A stretch of DNA of 64,000 nt, from positions 1 to 64,000 of the forward strand of contig NZ_BSTC01000005.1 of the NCBI RefSeq assembly GCF_030269305.1, written 5' to 3'. Shown here one piece after another: positions 61,601 to 62,820 of the stretch. Numbering within the stretch: position 1 is the stretch's first letter; the number at the start of each line of letters is the position of its first letter. The notes beneath the pieces were generated by a model. That model was not told the origin of the DNA. It saw only the letters and a list, made by a program, of their open reading frames with translations, and made no database searches. A program made the position numbers and the translations under genes. Source of the stretch: Kineosporia sp. NBRC 101731. Its GTDB lineage: Bacteria; Actinomycetota; Actinomycetes; Actinomycetales; Kineosporiaceae.

Positions 61601-62820
61601 GTCAGCAGATGGTTCAGGCAAGGAGTAACCCTCAAGCCTTCTGGGGCCTTCCACCTGCTGGGAGCATGGCGTCGGCGGCCCCCGTTCTGAACGATCCGGA
61701 CGTGAAGCAGCCGATCGTGGACCCCACGACGTTCCGTTCTGCATCTCATCGAAGCGAGCCGGTCGTCGCGACCACCGCCACGGCCACCAGCTCCGATCAG
61801 ACCGTTACCGGAACGGTTCTCACCACCGACCGGCTCGCTCAGGAGCTCGCGGATCTGGCTGAGGCCGAAGCGGGGGATGCCCGCCCGGGTGACCTCACGC
61901 GCACCACGTGGTGGGAGCAGGTCGGGCAGCGTGCAGCCGAGCAGGCGGAGCGCTACCCGTTGATGCAGCGATACCGGATGGCCTACCTCAGCGACCGAAT
62001 GGTGCAGCAGCGGTTGGACGCGGCGGCCGGATCGGCGCAGTTGAGCGAGCAGGACCGCAGCGCTATCGGCAAGAGCCTGGACCGGGTGGTGGCCGTACTG
62101 CTCATGGAGGAGGAGAACCAGGGCGGTGGTGCCCCGGCCGACCTGGCGGTGCAGTCGGGTCAGCAGGGGCTGAGCGTCGAACGGGTGACGGTGGTCGGAG
62201 CCCTGATCGACGAATTGATCGATCGGCACTTCGGTCTGGGCCGCCCGCAGGCGCCCACACCGCGCTCGGCCTCGGGCCGATCACCGGTACTCTCCCGGGT
62301 CGAAGCGCCTCAGCAGCGCAGCGAAGCCCGTGGCTATGACGTGCTCACCGCATTGATCGCCGGTCTCGACGATGCTCCGGCTTCAGTGGGGGCAGTGACG
62401 GAACAGCCCGGCTCGCAGCAAGTCGTGCCGGATCCTGGTCAGCCACCGGCACCAGTACCGGGGGCGCTACCCCTGCACCCGGCTCCACTGCCGGAAGGCT
62501 CCGAGGGGGGACACGGCACGTCGGCCGGAACCGGAGCATCGACAGGCTTGTGGGTCGAGCCCGTCCCCGCCGGACATTCGGTTCAGGTGCTGGTCGAGGA
62601 TGAGGACGACGAGACGGACGACGGTGACGAGAACCCGGATTTGGCGGGCACCGATGACTCCGATGAGACCGAAACCCGCGACGACCCCAGGGCACAGGCC
62701 CTGTCGCTGCTGATGACACATACGCAGCCGTCCCGTACGGGCAGGAGCGGCTCGCAAGCAGGCCAGGACCACCGTGGCGACAAGAGGTCGCCGCGCCACG
62801 ACGATCTGAACAAGGAATGA
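33793..62820 (+). CDS. Giant multidomain polymorphic toxin, T7SS-linked (about 9675 residues)
   Basis: One uninterrupted frame of 29 kb. I chose the GTG at 33793 because a GAGGAG site lies seven bases upstream; the frame is open to 33535. In order: a helical WXG100/T7SS-cargo-like head with hydrophobic segments (1-290); TDG repeats (about 605-755); a long Ala/Gln/Leu helical stalk (about 1050-2230); papain-like domain 1 (Cys2265, His2339, Asp2354); beta-rich module 1; papain-like domain 2 (Cys4753, His4833, Asp4848); module 2; papain-like domain 3 (Cys7240, His7313, Glu7328); an edema-factor-like cyclase (about 7715-8055); papain-like domain 4 (Cys8112, His8192, Asp8207); a 20-residue repeat; a zincin motif (His9058); and an acidic tail. 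It is co-translated with a lectin gene. The architecture points to a multi-effector toxin; export by the adjacent T7SS is inferred from context. Confidence 0.85.
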   Translation: MSRPRDWSALERDDDPTPGDQQAVSDVVSYMNRMQTAANDANDGIAAIMRRSGEGAFVGKTGDWLRKEIEEKTKTFLTAVHQAFNDAAPALSSYATKLKDAQLKADTALTAAQALSEDDVAGRQAEQQKAQEASEDLREAAQTAADAVNRAADAAVNPWAKSACDQFWDAVFWITLAITLVALVFGGVFGMIAWAGALAMAIHSTVDYAQGKIGLGGLLLAWAGTLFPATKGLNSIWKSQGLTFTKWAGRGWDKLVTKFGARGAGTIVLLSPVLAPVGLAGWLLFKGGTFAVKGLQGLGKAVMARGWNVAKMAVDSVNSIGKAVENFWVNHLGKGQWLRIFTPIEAHEVRLIGLGNATKLSIGGRGLGMTRYSNASMLTTTGHGLVQISEGIIRLTGHGLDGGMQAFTRSGTFLTQLTPDELAAVGKLSGIVSSLDGVVPVNDILKAFSGSEIRDLQTGLSKLDGGAGTSALDGTLNPDWSFLTHGDDMVRTPSGLHIPQSAVSAAHGASGIDAFSASGMGHNLDAAGVKVPTSGNLADIDLGRAGAGGLTDRLQNLADLGTSATPARVPATGISSAAAVSHLDTLTRIGDLSSSLQSGTLGAGTRVTDGIFEVSTDGLKITDGVHQISFDELRFTDGTTSMAAGSARLTDGSASVATSNLKVVDTAAAAGKDTLKPLAGLPGHGIQVTDGVASVDLSKLMVTNGAGKAHLSTVRLTDASGSVVLDMKNLRLTDGVNSVSLDNGLSLVDGAGLAARSGTIGGVDGLAEHIIGVSTDRLAALDNLSQMISKGADGSTTLDLSGLTRGMTKEGAAASRPAVDLGSIAHTNNATLRTAMDDFVVHEFKKLMDGEFKIIKQTDESIQVKLDRSPVDMIREKYGNTAAPHGIADDVVPGSSRTRPASGEPVSSVRTPRTGAGSATLPPPLARTGDVGDLLADQLPGATRLDDVAEPTALDGVSALNRSGDHVDDALDNVTPAHQGSSSADVDQAGVSAERPDLAGTEVQTPAVTPSTGEKVALSFEEAVGPQTGAAAVHPPSSATQPELPTPGHPNPAVEQLETQLSRVWGNADQNTFEAVTQYHLAQGAVAQAQTELIQTRALGLSTGFELARLEKNVHVARSVLGKAEDQLSDLALDPVAVNQKLLDLEAMDARYALRRQEVVNLHSQRVLAAAQEAEAAYKAGIPAPGKPIQATGPASMHVGTTDPVQALNVTADEWAQIERVLSDLQLNPSAVNRRALDTTLDSLSVDRQAFSDLMRSREIGPAPSELAQFRQEWGRTTESAEAPGPVRGGLNAQDMAMRQALAQAPEFRFVRDYFSQQFMQHIDASQQYLSHIGGLTAADAAEANLLAVRRLEYAQWAADPLRTGSHPAGMSEVDVQNLFRSQDLAIPEGTRNLPGNSRDWLSRGANHSGKPSGELSLQGLGRIWDNYLDRTRLALRELGSADQAGPVPDLQWALQRQLDELAPSLQQAFRREMLLERHLVQATEQFDAQVSQVLQGSGLDLKAGAAEISRARNAFVNDVRTDFVRVTQQLEDELGTAPLPALASDVDDVFLEYSPTMLKPGNETAGAAEDAVGDALATSGAARPGPSLVNDPLVRALDDRLEEILEQRFWDLQTDAAATARVTADMATQSPLWKQTRAGLLDGVADRLRFEVEATTALRAGGREFEDMTFGTRIDESQKALLGADFQQDLGAAFHEAYQASGSLRGWLDDVGSDAFRGGGQDFWHEFTPVVTSEQRREQLFNAFKSMPGQQRAATEGAHLAAPETAGVQSTASRPSAVTEQLHQPAAATLRSEQVPLGQGAASIPLRRPAPVFSSVKLLQSAPAEAILHDANLMRVQLEQAGMSTQAATRALEPFSEQARHIVVAAQRSEAATNAQTAAHQLNWHYRQLLDTRSAWVEMQVDVLTLGERLEQQALQALNRAPLEQLSPAERAVVPDQAIRSVLGQVSTDLERTLQTYATSGESEAARVRRVRSDVHRLVTSVDQQIQQVISGPTVPVLQDRSWGLVARMGNPVAPGSQMIADDVRRLADRMTELGHETERVQQVTAEYRAAAELIVAPARETAAATALAAERYFDLNQNMHDWLSAQKTVQDWVASTQRWSDARIALLSDGLSDGATPAVRDLLDGTRVDLSARATQIAGQVQALLSAPVGNAGRSEFVASLTVAQEALAAGREGFLDHLHQTLTQLPERTLAHGGERASTVPVPAFAPQQLPAQEPARPLTQAAGFDTSVIPRLDPSAVRGHQGLTTELEKVFAVRPDALADCVSVLATLHQAVAGVRVAATVDDALTSIADLGRRLGSDTWDRVGSSWDVLVETVRQGGHLTVGYVYASAINAPMHAVALVNWHGNPYWVDMQAAGLGLAPVVPVGHVHGYRLEGPLPASGAHALVQRLDGQLVRLPTQEQVSTVDALLDPPTTRSPRMIDAARQLARAGASAEAGTSMTIGLSRGPAFRDAAYPGRAELNRIKNDSLHQLQQLAPDQDWKPVLQQIETSIGGAFRASRNLVKGSVFSAAAQALKDTYPPASAAVSGLLSAYAGALLAAYHKSAETDAARLLDELSDIDMSTGLGPAARLRGHHVDTGDIADLPPYVLAGQLGSGKILQTDKFTAAEEMARETIRQTRLIMTPEHMSALERLVPGGVISTADMTRMMNGGIRLGEPLRSDGRQYELRVGVELTGGVPLKRAEGFKDFEDETIAYDVRYPTGQVDTGAGRTAQSSLPSSLNKAFGLGTSWVLRTLGVPLNARFGVQHSLELASGTGTEWSRNVKGLIGTTEFLAAGRVILTVRELGQVKPRYMIPIGHGRVWVKFYNEVVGRTPSQSAQSSSGGILAAPMRGPVPVHPVISAPAHLRMSGLRVVSPLIDVFHAVEAWDGRALEAAVRARLNDPMSDLVNRQLDAFFHTENLLLNFGLVTGGKLLSNVLEMGSGLAFGVSGQIASVQLITSVAKTTLRQDSGSSVKIESKRGVSSTLDASLTVAGGFLLKQHPEKGGLGSYHSATTAVGGGISRSKPLTLSSGNNAGFKAVLEYTGPARMYRVRMATTVDFVVQKPSFLARFTSPNRVLEAVNVYTTAYVWVPEREAERFEELVRDPREGRVSGEPVRHSVPAPMPVSDESLSAPLTVQEPATSSAIESVVEIDLVEARRGNQQRQITDSQGEIRYLPANLVHGRSFGHGGVDLVPGAEKVLPTIEHLIEVKKPGLLAGLHLIERQTFWRQVNHVFSVPGLLTRMQRGLATRIPLTLPVGGVVVRIVVEPRLGQMLEAQLQSDSADPASVHNGTIDVSWKNSQRLDHKSTAGSGVRGTFDLPFLVSPALEKKSVRGLIPAVGGTHARTHQMAAVGGQAVKSNRRYKFSKNRVHLLLFAAEFRVGVSIDAPGRRIAQNPGATRPTAAAIASVQGDELETPYQLLEDAVPQSLLDLPSGAVTVSGKIRFAIAEDLLPTRPEQDLASIGRVTTGLTSAEVKQFKDTAMKLDRLANQVVPVSLIGLDAIERALVGLLGSGGNVHQVRSFVENGISLEHLLGNIEPLLDGTGLPLSEILDPGVVYDAHTTARMRFWFAPPKPLLKTTAGAADDVNESTVRLDFQEKYSTSTDGGFGLSGIGVHRIQQGAQNEEATGGSQPSGGLSSILVGAGLSGRREGRHDRSRNDNLGGGVRRTGRDNDEHNLYETDVLVEIQLWRWSDSFGTWSRTESVTHLRIERGARFLFSLANSRSLNLALPVSEVAAQIAPEPGEVEAAFTGTPVPGQLATEPMAAAQVPAAPVADVEAQTPVLSPPSFVNDGHLFGLSEVVGLRDPGAVLTRVQTLLADHVDGYADQTWLDVPTGARVPLEAVLSGRNLRARMGTAMGAGIVLVLVRDLPVAPYRQLVQVKVTMTLGQASSAGKKVPVSLDNFMQSSGKTDQTAGSGMSVSGGGNASAGLTVGTADRPGGALALSGAFGSAVSLTETSSVKNNFRIKPKTKDALETVHPVNFRVELRVTNEPSQWLDSVTGGLAWRPDPAQVYRENLSGELTLRTPTDLSVTGPLNASHTSHHPYLRATSAPVVELGDHLPVQTWLSGAKFLPAHLQAVLTGHRPNSIEAFRAAPPGSPALQRLHLLASEEGMAAGARRMLSPEGLLVPGTPAPGAVTDTVHDLVTRLGLAHLVILNPPGPQSGTILPVRIGTERTIESGQESEQGVTGDTTRGGSGAATFAHTYLPPAGNDPIRLGETSSLAGQIAGAMAGAVAQGSSANAGRVVEETKELDIQGFLFRADAVHRTSRNSSSRRLEQVGESTAAGEHELTVANGAYVLFGEREAEALGLITVVSAPDGQSKVYRPGPRATMDDQSLGQRSLVRPQITRSGIALDDSWVARRLGDAIAPVPGWLTVTGRFDVVSQTVQLGTDPQIHMDAEEFVAWLSQQPQWAGRSLIMLLDGAGALADGSVAGTFAHQVQELAGVEVLAPTGQLLLLPPRPQVDDAVPQASVEVLDSVPNITDPLSFRWFGQVHVDGVRAVGADLAAALQAVGAAPTSGELFQWLPFEVPLLTPAGSIATDLDDDLFGLSDDEGLTEILLDDGRFSDVDSLDQVGLATIDEAVEEQVDVPPAVIEEASVTTQTAVADEIHSSAPQSQPLVLAQIAPAPLSAHGHRPRVDATVPLVQQELALQLAALPAAAGLRAPGLTRVHELIRQVQASGIELPTVAALAWEVLRLHLSLEGVDLADATLAEATANHGDPQQLLGSAGDALRVGRVLSDDVRVHEVFPELALVNPGWGRGGEFEVNCVLAFITMSMAVRDGEAFQTSPSAMWSRQELMAWQEQQLNVVSPRVFRSSDLDAVRGVMLGAGEGAQAGLVFQVPGEVFGHVVNVVTRAGQVWFLDAQSGSAAVLPDGVAEFEFWPMSAGIAALGEQVGVTDLIELPGVAGVGDSVTTGLTQAPAFRADAHPGPAELNRILDDSLVQLTQVDPDRDWKPILKQIEKAIDTAFKADRNLVTGSVLEAAAQGVQTTSLPASAAGSDLVPAYAAALLAAYHKSAQTEAAQLLDDLSDFDVSTGTGPAARLRGQLVDTGDIADLPLYALAGQLGSGKVLKTGKFTASEEMFRAASQLTGMTLTPEHMSALERLVPGGVISTADATHLMNGGVRLGEPLRLGSRLYELKVGLELTGGVPLKRAEEFRDFEDETIAYDVRYPTAQLDTSAGRTAQRSLPSSLNAAFGLGTSWVMRSLGIPLNLRAGAQHSLEPVNGTGTEWSRNVKGLIGTTEFLAAGRITLMLRDLDVETAVRTVPIGHGRVWLKFYNEVVRRTPVPDQSSRIPGGGILGAPTRGPVQVHPVISVPGHLKTSGVRVLSPLTDVYHAVEALDGRALEAAVRAQLGGPHTAAVERQLDVFFHTENLHLNFSFMAASKLMSHVLDIGGPLAFALSGQITSVQQITSVVKTTLRQDSGSSVKIESKRGISSTLDAGLSLAGGFLLKQHASKGGLGSYHSATTTGTAGISRSKPLAISSGNNAGFKAVLEYTGPARLYRVKMATTVTFDLEQPGFPTGLASPHRAVEDVEALVETYIWVPEHEAERFEELVREPRESQVPGSPVQQVQQVQHSVPAPMPVSDDSLSVPLTAPEPVTSSVVEPVAGIDLAAARQANQSKQITDSQGKIRYLPADLVHGRSFGHGGVDLVPGAEKVLPAIEHLIEVKQPGLLAGVGLSERQTFWRQVVQVFSASGLLTRMQRGLATRIPLTLPVGGVVVRIVVEPRIGSMLEAKLQSDGADPASVHNGTIDVSWKNSQRLDHKFTAGSTLRGGIDLPFLISPALEKTKVRGLIPAIGGSHARTHQMAAVGGQAVKSNRRYKFAKNRVHLLMFEAEFRVGVSVSVPTQRIAHHPDNTQDTAAPIELVLGDEPSTSYHLLEDAASQPAAQGLLDLPSDAVTVTGKARFAIAEDLLPTRPEQDLASIGRVTTGLTSAEVKQFKDTAMKLDRLANQVVPVSLIGLDAIERALVGLLGSGGNVHQVRSFVENGISLEHLLGNIEPLLDGTGLPLSEILDPGVVYDAHTTARMRFWFAPPKPLLSTTAGAADDVNESTVRLDFQEKYSASTDGGFGFSGIGVHRIEQSGDAEEGSTSGTTKDAGLSSILVGAGFSGRFESRSDRSRNDNLGGGTRRTGRDNDEHNLYDTDVLVEIRQWRWSAALGTWSRTNEVTHLRIERGARFLFSKANSQSLKLELPLPEPVAEITPETDEVEEAFTGTPVQSNPVAETNVEALPVSAPQAETDLPVLSPPRFVNDGHLFGLSEVVGLRDPGAVLTRVQTLLADHVDGYADQTWLDVPTGARVPLEAVLSGRNLRARMGTAMGAGIVLVLVRDLPVAPYRQLVQVKVTMTLGQAVSGGTKVPVALDNFAQSSGKTDLATGGGTTVSGGGNVSSGFTVHSTERPGGALAGSRASQSSVSLTETSSKKHNSRIKPKTKDALETVHPVNFRVELRVTNEPSQWLDSVTGGRAWRPDPAQVYRANLAGELTLRTPTDLSVTGSLNASHTSHHPYLLTSKPEPLELGEHLPVQTWLPGARFLPAHLQAVLTGHQPNSIEAFRAAPPGSSALQRLHLLASEEGMAAGAPKMLSADGLRVPGTQVPGAVTDTVHDLVTRLGLAHLVILNPPGPQSGTILPVRIGTERTTESGQEIEQGVTQETTGGGSAAASFAHTFLHSDDELIRLGETSSLAGQVTGARAGAASKGSTANAGRVVEETKELDIQGFLFRADAVHTTSRESSSRRLSHQGDSIPTGQQEISVANGAYVLFGEAEAEALGLITVVSAADGQGKVYRPGLQATVDGLQTDAAEQPVSAQVTRSGIALDSSRQLGDALVPVPGWLTVTGRFDVESQTVQLGSDPANRWGAAAFVAWLALQPQWAGRSLILLLDGAGAVNGRAVADTFAHQVQELAGVEVLAPTGRLLMLPQPPDTVGDADPQGLLQVTDSAQNGEQENAFRWFGQVHADGVRTVAADLDDALKAIGASPAADQRPHWLSPTVPLLTPHSMTTAGHRNDENLTEIPLEDGPFSDTRSSERAVPEAVEGEVDRVLRDVVADVVANAAVEDEVTRVLDDLVTDVVAGHQAVSEHADAPQEAAPSALSQIAPAPPSEYGHLGRDEATVPLVRQELLLQLAALPDAVGVVHPTLTQVRELLGPLQAPVYDGLTIAEIASRVLHEYLDGLGANRDGVELPGSVASSEVQRRPLSAAEVFAALKRSRGVRPESAAEVERAVGDWLAAVDARGPVRGALAELDDSTVPTDCVLRVTTVARALGAREAVLDDRGTSPVLGDLLAVIGADWFTPVRSVSEAEKAMAAEPVGSVAVVYTQAPGRPKHVLLLWNTLDGPRWVETQAEPGSRVRGPGESGISDVGLGMAMIPVPGSATVVGTRPETEQGSRTVEALIDPATSVSPQALFDKSVVRLNEAPDEELIDDVHRLLQADESQIVRLSGLAELQREVALVLDGLPLSSDVVRAADLRSDLMSRVTPENVAAQVKQHGRFQAEATQHRLVLGTRTVTVVAHPRMRKYQPPADGRQTVHLIWELRAYRQLSLSMHRTLQHVKHVTAGQLTIRPSIEESLDEQRRRTFVRLDLYSSQRYPALKGILEGELAQWKETYNAQLKAFQARHSPFDSPEHHWDVVEFERRTLDLLDRAFRRVLERSSSSEDVSGGMSQARDWVVRKIKGDIEPWPLSAASGDDPNTTAEDGISGDASFDPLQKFVVDAARTDEFDRAEGISGRRRKLEETVWEGHWNAIAEVCEKYKYTIAIRETGAFSIARIKEGAKPKPHTILEKSIKESSVHKAYADRSVAEREEVMSWLESQDLLGFVGHWGPRGLIGVRIDNPPPYVREIRIADPSRPGQYMSIIHDLDGQGQYVPLTVRDGNGELVAGGGHALAKLKEDPRWKQYLYTGDYDLHEAYYVYTGHGSTGRDWQIAEASNEKVAFLNRLNDGIARNSGEDVKRAGRAYLGDGRLHMDRQESAYAMFQHGDQATYRMNQYLEAAESGSEQAVLVRAVATESDEPMAWCRFGQWFVTLNRVEHAALRAAWGLVPPNSWSPEVEKKTAEGLYRTARYTDGRPPVHAAANAVHQRRPLGSSGDSWRIGRVLSDEVRVRELFPELASVNPLRGQGGEFGLNCVLAFITMSMAVQEGEAFQAPPSAIWSRDELAGWQGQRLGVTEPVFFRSGDLDAVRSVMRAAGEGAQAGLVFRVPGAGFDHVVNVVTRDGQVWFLDAQAGAAAVLPDGVEEFEFWPMSAGIADLGDPPGSVDLVASQTQIVRDAALAAGLGLAGAKVTGVDVDVDLSSERSAPAGQPRSTGHDPKVADGGSSHAPTVQMSTAREGDQTGAVDGAPSVDQVGEASETPKWEYKPSLDEPLRVLTGADGGVMMGDARDPVVRQALVQEFARRGAELDGVLIAVSHVSGDLALELLASGAAFRYSPDVVRQSGDGTFYLSTIADRTTGETAEATGGFSVSSAPGTEFLTGWITALPRGWSYPQTGEVVEVTDDRRGIFIRESRLSQPAASWESRLAESKIFNGELSAYQDLLDGDTRTHRRAYLYRVASGVLITDRPGIDLRALERPAQEQMVIYTRFTDPGRAEDEADYVAAELDLSPDQMVHQDLPVDATSTYVIERHELSAAGTWSFARGPAPVALPNTVVQLLDQQRYETEPVQYRHVERTRWNAPAQADVRARIGNILSSSGELNQQDVVFTHQMTKFLSRVVPSVPRTLGDDDAAAGIPVAEEMVLGVPVTEGTVAEDVVAGVPVTDGVVAGVPMVGGPAVEDVVAGVPVTEDALAEDLAAGVLVAEDVVVGLLVAEEVELGVLAPEDGVAEEVVAGVPVDGEAELGVLVAEEVVAGVPVDGEAELGVLVAEEVVAGVPVDEEAELGVLVAEEVAAGVPVAEEVADGGGALSRPSAEEIAHNQLRDGLRSAVTQLGADWEGTLARWAEAIAIRSGPANPYTASLFEVRQYQVPADEVLGQDRATGRTVTVLEMNQIIRLQPQGTVTGEQIQEMTRRVQQSWDAAVNDTPVVSYDGELILVRYRWELAVGNGPAHRVIQVHPAGVVVRANTSRVGVDTHASVVIHEIFHGFGQPDRYRDRPVDATTLADADSGHSVIETNRRLDVFRRGFLKERRADQERRARITGEEPQATKERLGKLKKRFENRGTPTVRDVTQTLMGDTQPLPRLTMRDVFTSIGLVRDAGAEHDVEPVRQLWSEYRRLRGEAVAVSEGPTSTETNQRLIDLTVQWYRVAERLYEQSLAESQLVDAQLPVTDLDGGALWHPRLKDLDDLETWIRQQMVQARSNPQAFWGLPPAGSMASAAPVLNDPDVKQPIVDPTTFRSASHRSEPVVATTATATSSDQTVTGTVLTTDRLAQELADLAEAEAGDARPGDLTRTTWWEQVGQRAAEQAERYPLMQRYRMAYLSDRMVQQRLDAAAGSAQLSEQDRSAIGKSLDRVVAVLLMEEENQGGGAPADLAVQSGQQGLSVERVTVVGALIDELIDRHFGLGRPQAPTPRSASGRSPVLSRVEAPQQRSEARGYDVLTALIAGLDDAPASVGAVTEQPGSQQVVPDPGQPPAPVPGALPLHPAPLPEGSEGGHGTSAGTGASTGLWVEPVPAGHSVQVLVEDEDDETDDGDENPDLAGTDDSDETETRDDPRAQALSLLMTHTQPSRTGRSGSQAGQDHRGDKRSPRHDDLNKE
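35600..36060 (+). repeat. TDG peptide repeats in the giant protein
   Basis: Short degenerate repeats with the core (L/V)TDG, for example KITDGVHQIS, RFTDGTTSMA, RLTDGSASVA, QVTDGVASVD and RLTDGVNSVS, recur every 20-35 residues. Regular T-D-G turns between beta-strands suggest a beta-solenoid or stacked-sheet segment, possibly a spacer or receptor-binding rod. Confidence 0.6.
36950..40480 (+). other. Long helical stalk
   Basis: About 1180 residues rich in Ala, Gln, Glu, Leu and Arg with few Gly/Pro, for example QYHLAQGAVAQAQTELIQ and LLDLEAMDARYALRRQEVV. This composition predicts long helices or coiled coils linking the head to the first papain-like domain. No enzyme motif is visible in it. 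Confidence 0.5.
40495..41060 (+). other. Papain-like domain 1 (type A)
   Basis: The segment has Cys2265 in ADCVSVLATLHQAVAG, His2339 in MHAVALVNWHG and Asp2354 in YWVDMQ. The order Cys, then His before a W/N-x-x-G-x-x-W strand, then Asp-x-Gln is the pattern of papain-fold toxins such as the Tox-PL/toxin glutamine deamidase group. These either cleave or deamidate host proteins; which applies cannot be told. It ends in a VDALLDPPT segment also present in domain 3. Confidence 0.6.
41122..47860 (+). repeat. Duplicated module, copy 1
   Basis: A beta-rich module of about 2250 residues that is repeated at 48490-55290. Shared landmarks include PEHMSALERLVPGGVISTAD, SSGNNAGFKAVLEYTGPAR, DLVHGRSFGHGGVDLVPGAE (NLV in this copy) and RGARFLFS. 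Offset between copies changes only in whole codons (7368 bp at the start, 7404 bp near the middle, 7401 bp later). The module ends in an APTG-containing alpha/beta stretch before papain-like domain 2. Function unknown. Confidence 0.85.
44071..44473 (+). repeat. Near-identical tract, copy 1 (403 bp, one mismatch)
   Basis: By eye, 44071-44473 matches 51475-51877 base for base except one site (44373 T versus 51777 C). The flanking module sequence is clearly more divergent. Such a patch of identity inside older repeats is the mark of recent gene conversion or recombination. A second shared tract (45109-45389 with 52510-52790) has two mismatches in 281 bp. Confidence 0.85.
47935..48460 (+). other. 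Papain-like domain 2 (type B, Tox-PL-like)
   Basis: The triad reads Cys4753 in EVNCVLAFITMSMAV, His4833 in FGHVVNVVTR and Asp4848 in VWFLDAQ, a good match to the N-C, G-H-x-x-N-x-V and V-x-x-x-D-x-Q signatures of toxin glutamine deamidase/Tox-PL papain-fold toxins. Its closest relative in the window is domain 4. Codons in this stretch use more G/T-ending forms than the surrounding modules. Confidence 0.72.
48490..55290 (+). repeat. Duplicated module, copy 2
   Basis: The second copy of the module at 41122-47860. Differences include a short in-frame Gln-Gln-Val insertion near 50460 and a few codon-size indels; no frame is broken. It is followed by a longer acidic linker with a duplicated VLRDVVADVV/VLDDLVTDVV segment, then papain-like domain 3. 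Retention of both copies in frame implies selection for the protein product. Confidence 0.85.
51475..51877 (+). repeat. Near-identical tract, copy 2
   Basis: Partner of the tract at 44071-44473, differing at a single base over 403 bp. It encodes PEQDLASIGRVTTGLTSAEV and the following residues to the RFWFAPPKPLL strand in both modules. Confidence 0.85.
55360..55960 (+). other. Papain-like domain 3 (type A, Glu in the third position)
   Basis: Cys7240 lies in TDCVLRVTTVARAL and His7313 in PKHVLLLWN, but the third residue is Glu7328 in RWVETQ instead of Asp. The overall pattern and the trailing VEALIDPAT segment match domain 1. The Glu may still orient the His, or the domain may be inactive and used for binding. 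Confidence 0.55.
56930..57960 (+). other. Edema-factor/ExoY-like adenylyl cyclase domain
   Basis: Residues of about 7715-8055 resemble class II adenylyl cyclase toxins (Bacillus anthracis edema factor, Pseudomonas ExoY, Bordetella CyaA). An IAIRETGAF strand (Arg7745) leads into Lys7760, Lys7762, Lys7769 and Lys7772 in KPKPH-x4-EKSIKESS, then GHWGPRGLIGV, a metal-binding GDYDLHE (Asp7888, Asp7890) and FQHGDQ with His7963 and Asn7972. The order and spacing fit the family, so the catalytic residues appear present. Host activators (calmodulin or actin) cannot be predicted. Confidence 0.62.
58015..58500 (+). other. Papain-like domain 4 (type B, Tox-PL-like)
   Basis: Closely similar to domain 2 along its whole length: Cys8112 in GLNCVLAFITMSMAV, His8192 in FDHVVNVVTRDG and Asp8207 in VWFLDAQ, with the same EEFEFWPMSAGIA ending. 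It follows the cyclase domain. Like domain 2, its codons differ in style from the flanking sequence. Confidence 0.72.
60201..60420 (+). repeat. 60-bp tandem repeat (20-residue unit)
   Basis: A 60-bp unit repeats exactly in register at 60201-60260, 60261-60320 and 60321-60380, with a decayed fourth copy. It encodes VAEEVVAGVPVDGEAELGVL. A wider degenerate Val-Ala-Glu repeat spans about 59930-60437. It is probably a linker with variable copy number, and it lies between domain 4 and the zincin domain. Confidence 0.85.
60790..61110 (+). other. Zincin (metzincin-like) motif
   Basis: Residues 9058-9068 read HEIFHGFGQPD, an exact HExxHxxGxxD motif, with His9058 and His9062 as predicted zinc ligands and Asp9068 as the third ligand, as in snapalysin-like peptidases. 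It is preceded by a beta-rich segment (ELILVRYRWELAVG, HRVIQVHPAGVVV) suitable for the upper half of the fold. Likely a metalloprotease for toxin processing or target cleavage. Confidence 0.6.
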
